From Ruminiclostridium sp. (lineage in GTDB: Bacteria; Bacillota; Clostridia; Oscillospirales; Oscillospiraceae): a stretch of 19,970 bases of DNA. The translations under genes and the position numbers were made by a program. The DNA lies in contig JAFZEB010000050.1 of assembly GCA_017560855.1 (NCBI GenBank), forward strand, positions 1 through 19,970. Reading direction: 5' to 3'. The notes under the pieces were generated by a model. The model saw only the letters and a list, made by a program, of their open reading frames with translations. It ran no database searches and had not been told where the DNA came from. Shown one piece after another: positions 7,501-12,879 of the stretch. How positions within the stretch are numbered: the first letter of the stretch is position 1; every line of letters begins with the position of its first letter.

Positions 7501-7971
7501 TCAGTTTAAGAAATAGATGCCAAAATTCAAGTATCCTGCAAAGGTCACCCAGAGGATATAGGGTACCAGGAACCATCCGGCGGCTTTGCGGATGGGGAAA
7601 AAGAGGATGGTGGTCACCAGGATGAGTCCCCACAGCAGGACCAGCCAGCAGAAGGAGAAGAGATACCACCCCAGATTGAAAAACAGGATGGACCAGAGGA
7701 AGTTCACCCCCAGCTGGATGCCGTAGACCGTGAGGGCCCGGCGGATGACCCCGTCCGGGGCGTCGGAGGTATACACCAGCCAGGAGGCCAGCCCCATGAG
7801 GAGGAAGAGGAGGGTCCAAACCACCGGGAAGAGCCAGGTGGGGGGAGACAGGGGCGGCTGGTTCAGGTGGGAAAAGGTATCCATGGCCCGGCGGGTCACC
7901 AGGGCAGAGAGACCGCCCACCCCCAGAGGGATGGCCAGGGAAATGAGCAGAGTTTTCCAGTTTACACGCAC
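7501..7971 (-). CDS. TspO/MBR family protein
   Basis: A small five-helix membrane protein of the TspO / mitochondrial benzodiazepine receptor family, which binds porphyrins and related tetrapyrroles and is linked to stress responses. The length, about 156 aa, is typical. Visible family features are the proline/tryptophan-rich loop PPLSPPTWLFPVVWTLLFLLMG, a Trp/Asn-rich GVNFLWSILFFNLGWY, and the C-terminal LVPYILWVTFAGYLNF. I prefer the GTG at 7971 because GGCGAGGTGA lies at proper spacing before it; the GTG at 7980 is possible but sits directly against that Shine-Dalgarno sequence. It is a monocistronic gene between two terminators. A candidate -10 TATACT at 7989-7994 lacks a good -35. Its physiological ligand here is unknown. 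Confidence 0.92.
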   Translation of the reverse strand: MRVNWKTLLISLAIPLGVGGLSALVTRRAMDTFSHLNQPPLSPPTWLFPVVWTLLFLLMGLASWLVYTSDAPDGVIRRALTVYGIQLGVNFLWSILFFNLGWYLFSFCWLVLLWGLILVTTILFFPIRKAAGWFLVPYILWVTFAGYLNFGIYFLN

Positions 7972-8017
7972 AAAAATCACCTCGCCTTAGTATACGACGG
8001 AGGTGTGGGATCTATAC

Positions 8018-8052
8018 AAAAAACGAAGGCGTCCGCTTTTGCGGACGCCTCG
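8018..8052 (-). terminator. Terminator of ppdK
   Basis: Read on the minus strand: CGAGGCGTCCGC, loop AAAA, GCGGACGCCTTCG (8041-8052 and 8024-8036, with a single bulged base) followed by TTTTTT (8023-8018). Confidence 0.9.
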
Positions 8053-8074
8053 TTGGTATTCAAGAAAGAATCAA

Positions 8075-10708
8075 TTATGCCTTCTTGCTCTTCAGGGTTG
8101 CCTGAGCGGCAGCCAGACGTGCGATGGGCACACGGAAGGGAGAGCAGGAGACGTAGTTCAGGCCGACCTTGTCGCAGAACTCGACGGAGGTGGGGTCACC
8201 GCCGTGCTCGCCGCAGATGCCCAGGCTGATGTCGGGGCGGGTCTTGCGGCCCAGCTCAGCTGCCATAGCAACCAGCTTGCCAACACCGTTCTGATCCAGG
8301 TGAGCGAAGGGATCGGACTCGTAGATCTTGGTGTCGTAGTAGTAGTTCAGGAACTTACCAGCGTCGTCACGGCTGAAGCCGAAGGTCATCTGGGTCAGGT
8401 CGTTGGTGCCGAAGGAGAAGAACTCTGCCTCCTGAGCAACCTCGTCAGCGGTCAGAGCTGCACGGGGGATCTCGATCATGGTACCGACCATGTACTTCAT
8501 CTCAACGCCAGCAGCAGCGATGATAGCGTCAGCGGTAGCAACGACCACGTCCTTGACGTACTTCAGCTCCTTGACCTCGCCAACCAGGGGGATCATGATC
8601 TCGGGAACCAGGTTCCACTCGGGGTGCTTCTTCTGGACCTCGATAGCAGCCTGGATGACAGCGGTGGTCTGCATCTTAGCGATCTCGGGGTAGGAGACGG
8701 ACAGACGGCAGCCACGGTGACCCATCATGGGGTTGAACTCGTGCAGGCCTTCGATGATGCCCTTCAGGTGGTCAACGGAGATGTTCATCTCAGCAGCCAG
8801 CTCGACGATGTCAGCTTCCTCGGTGGGCAGGAACTCGTGCAGGGGGGGATCCAGGAAACGGATGACGACGGGGCAGCCTTCCATAGCTTCGTAGATGCCC
8901 TCGAAGTCGCTCTGCTGATAGGGCAGCAGCTTAGCCAGAGCCTTTTCACGGGACTCCAGGTCCTCGGAGACGATCATCTCACGGACAGCCTTGATACGGT
9001 CGCCCTCGAAGAACATGTGCTCGGTACGGCACAGGCCGATACCCTGAGCGCCGAAGGCACGAGCCTGCGCAGCGTCACGGGGGTTATCAGCGTTGGTCCA
9101 AACCTGCATGCGGCGGAACTTGTCAGCCCAGCCCATCAGACGGCCGAAGTCGCCGGAGTTGGGGTTTGCGGGGATGGTAGCAACAGCGCCAGCGAAGATT
9201 TCACCGGTGGAGCCGTTCAGGGAGATCCAGTCGCCTTCCTTGTAAACAGCGCCGCCCAGGGTGAACTGCTTTGCAGCGTAGTCAACGTTGATCTCGCCGC
9301 AGCCGGAGACACAGCAGGTGCCCATGCCGCGAGCAACGACGGCTGCGTGGGAGGTCATGCCGCCGCGGACGGTCAGGATGCCCTGAGAAACCTGCATGCC
9401 TTCGATGTCTTCGGGAGAGGTCTCCAGACGGACCAGAACGACCTTCTCGCCCTTGGCAGCCCACTCCTTAGCCTCTTCAGCGGTGAAGACCACGCGGCCT
9501 GCAGCAGCGCCGGGGGAAGCAGCCAGACCCTTGCCGATGACGGTTGCCTCAGCCAGGGAGTCGGGATCGAAGGTGGGGTGCAGCAGAGCGTCCAGCTGGT
9601 TGGGCTCAACGCGCAGAACTGCCTCTTCCTCGGTGATCTCGCCTTCGTCGACCATGTCGACAGCGATCTTCAGAGCAGCAGCAGCGGTACGCTTGCCGTT
9701 ACGGGTCTGCAGCATGTACAGCTTACCATTCTCGATGGTGAACTCCATGTCCTGCATGTCCTTGTAGTGCTTCTCCAGGCGGTTAGCGATGGCCACGAAC
9801 TCAGCGTAAACTTCGGGCATCTCCTTCTCCAGCTCGGAGATGGGGGAGGGAGTGCGGACGCCAGCGACGACGTCTTCGCCCTGAGCATTGATCAGGTACT
9901 CGCCGAACAGAGCCTTCTCGCCGGTAGCGGGGTTGCGGGTGAATGCAACGCCGGTGCCGGAGTTGTTGCCGGAGTTGCCGAAGACCATGGACTGGACGTT
10001 AACGGCGGTGCCCCAGGAGTAGGGGATCTCGTTCATGCGGCGGTAAACGTTAGCACGGGGGTTGTCCCAGGAACGGAAAACAGCACGAACTGCTTCCATC
10101 AGCTGCTCCTTGGGATCCTGGGGGAAGTCGACGCCCTTCTCCTGCTTGTAGAAAGCCTTGAAGCGGGTGACCAGCTCCTTCATGTCCTCGGTGTCCAGGT
10201 CAACGTCCAGCTTGACGCCCTTCTTCTCCTTCAGATCGTCGATGATCTCTTCGAAGCGCTTCTTGGACAGTTCCATAACGACGTCGGAGAACATCTGGAT
10301 GAAGCGGCGGTAGGAATCATAAGCAAAACGGGGGTTGCCGGTGAACTTTGCGAAGCCCTCAACGACGGTGTCGTTCAGACCCAGGTTCAGGATGGTGTCC
10401 ATCATGCCGGGCATGGAAGCACGAGCGCCGGAACGGACGGAGACCAGCAGGGGGTTGGAGGGATCGCCGAACTTCTTGCCGGTGTGGCCTTCCAGCCACT
10501 CCAGGTTCTTCAGGATCTCTTCCTGGATCTCGGGTGCGATAGCACGGCCGTCGTCATAGTAACGGGTGCAGGCTTCGGTGGTGACGGTGAAGCCCTGGGG
10601 GACGGGCATGCCGGCCAGGGTCATCTCTGCCAGGTTAGCGCCCTTGCCGCCCAGCAGGTTCCGCATGTCGCGGTTGCCCTCGGTAAATGTGTAGACATAC
10701 TTTGCCAT
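8075..10708 (-). CDS. ppdK: Pyruvate, phosphate dikinase
   Basis: Interconverts pyruvate + ATP + Pi and phosphoenolpyruvate + AMP + PPi; in anaerobes it can serve PPi-linked glycolysis or gluconeogenesis. At 877 aa it matches the bacterial enzyme. The N-terminal ATP-grasp domain (FTEGNRDMRNLLGGKGANLAEM at the start, then SVRSGARASMPGMMDTILNLG), the phosphohistidine in GGMTSHAAVVARGMG (His454) and the C-terminal PEP-binding barrel with GICGEHGGDP and its catalytic Cys are all present. The start has AAAGGAG nine bases upstream. It is monocistronic, with its own promoter (10829-10856), a leader of about 110 nt and a terminator. Codon choice is strongly biased (GTT, GCT, GCA mixed into a GC-rich background) compared with neighbours, suggesting high expression. 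The opposite strand is free of stops for more than 900 codons, a by-product of this bias. Confidence 0.98.
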   Translation of the reverse strand: MAKYVYTFTEGNRDMRNLLGGKGANLAEMTLAGMPVPQGFTVTTEACTRYYDDGRAIAPEIQEEILKNLEWLEGHTGKKFGDPSNPLLVSVRSGARASMPGMMDTILNLGLNDTVVEGFAKFTGNPRFAYDSYRRFIQMFSDVVMELSKKRFEEIIDDLKEKKGVKLDVDLDTEDMKELVTRFKAFYKQEKGVDFPQDPKEQLMEAVRAVFRSWDNPRANVYRRMNEIPYSWGTAVNVQSMVFGNSGNNSGTGVAFTRNPATGEKALFGEYLINAQGEDVVAGVRTPSPISELEKEMPEVYAEFVAIANRLEKHYKDMQDMEFTIENGKLYMLQTRNGKRTAAAALKIAVDMVDEGEITEEEAVLRVEPNQLDALLHPTFDPDSLAEATVIGKGLAASPGAAAGRVVFTAEEAKEWAAKGEKVVLVRLETSPEDIEGMQVSQGILTVRGGMTSHAAVVARGMGTCCVSGCGEINVDYAAKQFTLGGAVYKEGDWISLNGSTGEIFAGAVATIPANPNSGDFGRLMGWADKFRRMQVWTNADNPRDAAQARAFGAQGIGLCRTEHMFFEGDRIKAVREMIVSEDLESREKALAKLLPYQQSDFEGIYEAMEGCPVVIRFLDPPLHEFLPTEEADIVELAAEMNISVDHLKGIIEGLHEFNPMMGHRGCRLSVSYPEIAKMQTTAVIQAAIEVQKKHPEWNLVPEIMIPLVGEVKELKYVKDVVVATADAIIAAAGVEMKYMVGTMIEIPRAALTADEVAQEAEFFSFGTNDLTQMTFGFSRDDAGKFLNYYYDTKIYESDPFAHLDQNGVGKLVAMAAELGRKTRPDISLGICGEHGGDPTSVEFCDKVGLNYVSCSPFRVPIARLAAAQATLKSKKA

Positions 10709-10822
10709 TATAGTGAACTCCTTTTTTGCGGCAGGTCCCAGGAAAACCCCTTGATCCGGGTCTCTCCCACCCGGGCGGGGCAGACCTGGTGACTACCGTT
10801 TTTTTGGTTTGCTCTCTTTGCG
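10709..10822 (-). promoter_or_regulatory. Structured 5' leader of ppdK
   Basis: About 114 nt separate the predicted transcription start from the ATG. Read on the minus strand they contain nested pairings: CAGGUC with GACCUG as the outer stem, CCCC with GGGG inside it, and an apical CCGGGU/ACCCGG hairpin with loop GGGAGAG. The Shine-Dalgarno sequence lies just 3' of the structure. No riboswitch or T-box consensus is recognisable. It could be an mRNA-stabilising 5' hairpin for an abundant transcript or a regulatory element. Confidence 0.5.
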
Positions 10823-10828
10823 GGTAAT

Positions 10829-10856
10829 ATTATATCTTATATCGGAAAAATTACAA
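10829..10856 (-). promoter_or_regulatory. Promoter of ppdK
   Basis: On the minus strand TTGTAA (10856-10851), a 16-base spacer and TATAAT (10834-10829). The AT-rich context contrasts with the surrounding GC-rich DNA. It is divergent from the thiT promoter. Confidence 0.85.
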
Positions 10857-10938
10857 GTTTTTTGCAGAAAAAAAGTCTTTTTTTCTTATGAAAATTGAAG
10901 GGAAAACGGGGATTTTGCCGTGAAAAATGACAGGAGCC

Positions 10939-10967
10939 TTGACAAGACAGGTGCGGCGGCCTATAAT
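10939..10967 (+). promoter_or_regulatory. Promoter of TPP riboswitch-thiT
   Basis: A perfect-consensus sigma-A promoter: TTGACA (10939-10944), a 17-base spacer and TATAAT (10962-10967). The riboswitch starts about 30 bases downstream. Confidence 0.95.
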
Positions 10968-10996
10968 AAAACCGGAAAATGCCTGTAACAGGCTGT

Positions 10997-11095
10997 TATA
11001 GCGGGGTGCTGGCGCAAGCTGGCTGAGATTGGGCGTATGGCCGCCCTGACCCAGGAACCTGATCCGGATAATGCCGGCGTAGGAATTGCGCAAGT
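10997..11095 (+). ncRNA. TPP riboswitch (THI element)
   Basis: The conserved TPP aptamer core is present: CGGGGTGC at the 5' side, GCTGAGA, then ACCTGATCCGGATAATGCCG and GCGTAGGAA at the 3' side, with a short P3 arm. It is followed by an intrinsic terminator and the thiamine transporter thiT, so thiamine pyrophosphate binding is expected to stop transcription. A small extra hairpin GCCTG/CAGGC (10981-10993) precedes the aptamer. The outermost P1 pairing is poor by eye, but the core is unambiguous. Confidence 0.96.
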
Positions 11096-11101
11096 GAGTT
11101 T

Positions 11102-11147
11102 CCCTCGCAGGACGGACAGACCGACCTGAGAGGGTTCTTTGTTTTTT
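11102..11147 (+). terminator. Riboswitch expression-platform terminator
   Basis: CCCTC-G-CAGG (11102-11111) pairs with CCTG-A-GAGGG (11125-11134) with one internal mismatch, followed by TTCTTTGTTTTTT. It lies between the TPP aptamer and the thiT ribosome binding site, the expected place for the regulated terminator. Confidence 0.85.
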
Positions 11148-11181
11148 GGCGCAGTTTCCTCAAAAAATAAGGAGGAACAAA

Positions 11182-11733
11182 ATGAGAAATCATAAAATAC
11201 GTATGCTCAGCGAAGGCGCACTGCTCATTGCCATGGCCCAGATCCTGAGTCTGATCCCTCTGTGGAAGATGCCCTGGGGCGGCTCTATCGACCTGGCCAT
11301 GGTCCCCATCCTGCTCTTTGCCGTGCGGTGGGGCGTCAAGTGGGGTCTGGTGGAGGGCCTTGCCTTCGGCACCCTCCAGATGATCTTTGAAGGGGGTGTG
11401 GCCATCGGCTGGCAGTCCATCCTGGGTGACTTCCTGGTGGCTTTCACTGCTCTGGGTCTGGCGGGTATCTGCCGGGGGATGGAAAAAGGCATCTTTGTGG
11501 GCACCCTGGTGGGCGGTCTGGCCCGGTTCCTGGTCCACTACGTGGTGGGTGCCACCATCTGGGCCCAGTATATGCCCGAGGAGTTCTTTGGTATGACCAT
11601 GACCACCCCCTGGGTCTACTCCTTCCTGTATAACGGCTTCTACATGTTCATCGACATCGCCCTGTGTCTGGTGATTTTCGGTCTGCTGTGGAAGCCCATG
11701 GGGAAGTATCTCAAGGGAACCGATCTGAAATAA
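11182..11733 (+). CDS. thiT: Thiamine ECF transporter S component (ThiT)
   Basis: Membrane substrate-binding subunit of the energy-coupling-factor transporter for thiamine; it needs the shared EcfA/A'/T module, which is not in this window. It has 183 aa with about six hydrophobic helices. Family features are the early KMPWGGSIDLAMVPILLFA segment, the RWGVKWGLVEGLAFGTLQ helix pair, and aromatic-rich helices near the C-terminus (SFLYNGFYMFIDIAL), where ThiT proteins stack thiamine. The start at 11182 is fixed by AAGGAGG upstream; an in-frame start 36 bases earlier would overlap the terminator region and is rejected. Control by the TPP riboswitch upstream independently supports thiamine as substrate. 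Confidence 0.96.
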   Translation: MRNHKIRMLSEGALLIAMAQILSLIPLWKMPWGGSIDLAMVPILLFAVRWGVKWGLVEGLAFGTLQMIFEGGVAIGWQSILGDFLVAFTALGLAGICRGMEKGIFVGTLVGGLARFLVHYVVGATIWAQYMPEEFFGMTMTTPWVYSFLYNGFYMFIDIALCLVIFGLLWKPMGKYLKGTDLK

Positions 11734-11770
11734 TGGCTCCTGCATCGCCAAACCTGTCTACATTCCCGGT

Positions 11771-11837
11771 ATGGCGTGGTACTGCGCCATAGCCTTCTCC
11801 TAGGGGAGAAGGTGCCCACGCAGTGGGCGGATGAGGG
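11771..11837. repeat. Dispersed-type hairpin element
   Basis: Three hairpins lie in tandem: ATGGCG/CGCCAT (11771-11790), CCTTCTCC/GGAGAAGG (11793-11812) and GCCCAC/GTGGGC (11814-11828), ending in GGATGAGGGG. The combination of CTTCTCC...GGAGAAGGTG, a variable GC hairpin and GGATGAGGGG is, from memory, a common dispersed intergenic repeat in gut Clostridia. Only one copy is visible here, so repetition cannot be shown from this window. Confidence 0.65.
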
Positions 11838-11850
11838 GTACTTACAGAAT

Positions 11851-11888
11851 AAAAAGCACGTCTGTTCGGATGAACAGACGTGCTTTTT
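11851..11888. terminator. Bidirectional terminator, thiT and 168-aa gene
   Basis: A perfect 17-bp stem (11851-11867/11872-11888) with loop GGAT; A5 on one side and T6 on the other allow termination from both converging genes. It abuts the stop codon of the minus-strand gene. The arm GCACGTCTGTTC is almost the same as that of the terminator at 12838. Confidence 0.92.
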
Positions 11889-12394
11889 TACAGTTTCAGG
11901 TTGTAGTAGGGGAGACTGATCTGAAGATGGATGCCCTCTCCTTCGGGGCTGATCTCCACACACCTTGCCAGAATTCCCATGTCCAGAAGGAGGTCGGGAA
12001 CAAATGCGTTGTCAAGCATCAGACTGCTGGCAAAGATATGGATATCCCGCAGATGGGGGGCGTTGCTGTCCTGGATCCGGATGATGCCGTGGGCATCTTT
12101 TGCAATGTCACGGCATCTGTCGAAAAAGTCATCAAAGGTGGCTTTCTTTTCCGGGTCAACGGTTCGGCAGCGGCGCATGTCTGCGTAAAGCGACCGATCC
12201 AGGCCGTAAGACTGCTCCTTGAGGTCTTTGAATTCCTCCAGCGTAAACTGGGCTGCTTTGCGCCGCAAGGATTCAAAAGTGGAACGGAATTCGTCATGGG
12301 GCCCGGAAAAGTCCTCTTCCAGGTAGACCTCTTCCTCGGGGAGGTTGAACAAGATGCCCATGAAATTCTTGTCGTTGCCGTGGGGCATGTGCAT
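11888..12394 (-). CDS. Hypothetical protein, 168 aa
   Basis: I do not recognise the family. The protein is soluble and acidic, with no signal peptide or membrane segment. It opens MHMPHGNDKNFMGILFNLPEEE, has a charged helical middle (FRSTFESLRRKAAQFTLEEF, then KKATFDDFFDRCRDIAKD) and ends in a strand-rich part (GIIRIQD, IHIFASSLMLD, ISLPYYNLKL). The start is supported by AGGAAAGGA five bases upstream of the first of two close ATGs (12394). No promoter is visible directly upstream; the nearest minus-strand promoter is at 12728-12756, beyond a structured RNA and its terminator. The gene may therefore be expressed by regulated read-through. It ends at the 11851 terminator. Coding potential is supported by length, a good ribosome binding site and a normal codon pattern. 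Confidence 0.8.
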   Translation of the reverse strand: MHMPHGNDKNFMGILFNLPEEEVYLEEDFSGPHDEFRSTFESLRRKAAQFTLEEFKDLKEQSYGLDRSLYADMRRCRTVDPEKKATFDDFFDRCRDIAKDAHGIIRIQDSNAPHLRDIHIFASSLMLDNAFVPDLLLDMGILARCVEISPEGEGIHLQISLPYYNLKL

Positions 12395-12474
12395 GATATC
12401 CTTTCCTATTTTGTTGTCCGCCCCGACAGGGTATGAGGGGAGAAGGGGGGCGTTCGCCCCCCACCGCCGGGGCG
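12395..12474 (-). other. GC-rich double hairpin before the 168-aa gene
   Basis: An outer stem CGCCCCG/CGGGGCG (12419-12425/12468-12474) encloses a perfect GGGGGGC/GCCCCCC hairpin (12445-12451/12456-12462). It lies between the terminator at 12475 and the ribosome binding site of the 168-aa gene, so it would be part of that gene's 5' UTR on read-through transcripts. Confidence 0.6.
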
Positions 12475-12516
12475 AAAAACAAAAACGCTGTGCAGGACAT
12501 GGAGCCTACACAGCGT
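12475..12516 (-). terminator. Intrinsic terminator of minus-strand RNA
   Basis: On the minus strand ACGCTGTG (12516-12509) pairs with CACAGCGT (12492-12485), with extra AGG/CCT pairing inside, followed by TTTTTGTTTTT (12485-12475). It sits about 80 bases upstream of the 168-aa gene on the same strand. Its 5' arm overlaps TGTGTAGG, which is complementary to a segment of the upstream RNA (12646-12653). Confidence 0.85.
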
Positions 12517-12588
12517 AAGAAATCGGATTCTCATGCACATACCGCTCAGCACAAAGAAACGACAATAAGACGCCGATTTCTCTCCCCC

Positions 12589-12617
12589 TTGCGGAAAGCG
12601 GCGAAATGTCGTATAAT
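12589..12617 (+). promoter_or_regulatory. Plus-strand promoter inside the RNA locus
   Basis: TTGCGG (12589-12594), an exact 17-base spacer and TATAAT (12612-12617), reading towards the T-tract at 12709-12719 and against the minus-strand RNA. Confidence 0.7.
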
Positions 12618-12623
12618 GAGTGA

Positions 12624-12719
12624 TGCGGTGCGGCCTTATGGCCGTTGTGTAGGTGCTCTTACCACCTGCGCAGGCTTACGGGTGTTGCCGCACCCGTAAG
12701 CTGCCGCATTTTTGTTTTT
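12624..12719 (+). ncRNA. Candidate antisense sRNA, about 95 nt
   Basis: The predicted start (about 12624) coincides with ATGCGG, which pairs with CCGCAT (12704-12709) right before TTTTTGTTTTT. Between them lie CGGCC-TTAT-GGCCG (12631-12644), GTAGGTG/CACCTGC (12649-12669) and an 11-bp hairpin GCTTACGGGTG/CACCCGTAAGC (12674-12701). The result is a closed junction with a terminator tail. It is fully complementary to the first ~98 nt of the minus-strand RNA. Because the same palindromic helices form on both strands, only one strand may be biologically relevant; promoter and tail on this strand argue that it is transcribed. Confidence 0.5.
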
Positions 12720-12727
12720 CTAAGGGT

Positions 12728-12756
12728 ATTATAGCAAGAAATGTCGGAAAGTGCAA
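12728..12756 (-). promoter_or_regulatory. Promoter of the minus-strand RNA
   Basis: On the minus strand TTGCAC (12756-12751), a 17-base spacer ending in TGC (extended -10) and TATAAT (12733-12728). The predicted start is near 12721. Confidence 0.85.
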
Positions 12757-12837
12757 GAGGTGGACCGGAGACCCGTCAGAGAACGCAGTCCACCACTGCA
12801 TGGTGAAACCTGCCGATGTTGCTGTAGGGAACAAGCG
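12757..12837. other. Gene-free segment with a hairpin
   Basis: This lies between the RNA promoter and the terminator at 12838. It holds a perfect GGTGGAC/GTCCACC inverted repeat (12759-12765/12788-12794) with a small CGG/CCG hairpin inside. I see no promoter pointing into it and no coding signal. Confidence 0.4.
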
Positions 12838-12878
12838 AAAAAGCCACGTCTGTTCGGGGGGGACAGACGTGGCTTTTT
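12838..12878 (-). terminator. Terminator of the acyl-CoA dehydrogenase-family gene
   Basis: A 16-bp stem AAAAAGCCACGTCTGT/ACAGACGTGGCTTTTT (12838-12853/12863-12878) immediately follows the minus-strand stop codon. Its arm shares ACGTCTGTTCGG with the terminator at 11851. Confidence 0.92.
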
Positions 12879-12879
12879 G

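Larger units (their letters stand above)
12475..12721 (-). ncRNA. Structured RNA, stand-alone sRNA or attenuator leader
   Basis: A transcript of about 246 nt is predicted from the promoter at 12728-12756 to the terminator tail at 12475. Helices in transcript order: P1 AUGCGG/CCGCAU (12709-12704/12628-12623) closing a junction; P2 GCUUACGGGUG/CACCCGUAAGC (12701-12691/12684-12674); P3 GCAGGUG/CACCUAC (12669-12663/12655-12649) with loop GUAAGAG, which fits a T-loop pattern (UNNRA); P4 CGGCC/GGCCG (12644-12631); P5 ACGACA/UGUCGU (12612-12607/12564-12559); P6 CGCCG/CGGCG (12603-12599/12575-12571). AGAAAUCGG (12581-12573) can instead pair with CCGAUUUCU (12526-12518). CCUACACA (12653-12646) is perfectly complementary to the terminator arm UGUGUAGG (12512-12505). 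No protein-coding signal is seen. I cannot name the family. Proximity to raiA on the same strand makes the Rfam raiA motif one candidate to test, but I did not recognise its consensus. Confidence 0.7.

Noticed and set aside
8003..10792. A 929-codon open frame on the plus strand opposite ppdK
   Set aside because: It lies entirely over ppdK, which has all family motifs, a promoter and a ribosome binding site. The low-complexity Val/Asp/Leu/Gly protein is what an antisense reading of biased codons gives.
10709..10822. T-box or known riboswitch upstream of ppdK
   Set aside because: No T-box sequence or aptamer core is seen; only hairpin pairing supports the leader.
11146..11181. Longer ThiT start at 11146
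   Set aside because: It overlaps the riboswitch terminator tail and lacks a ribosome binding site, while 11182 has AAGGAGG.
12649..12669. RNase P RNA, because of the GGTAAGAG loop
   Set aside because: The loop resembles one in RNase P, but the conserved GAGGAAAGTCC and ACAGAA segments and the required ~350-nt length are absent.
12624..12719. Small SRP RNA (4.5S)
   Set aside because: The apical GGAAGGAAGCAGC-type motif is missing and the fold is a multi-hairpin junction, not one long hairpin.
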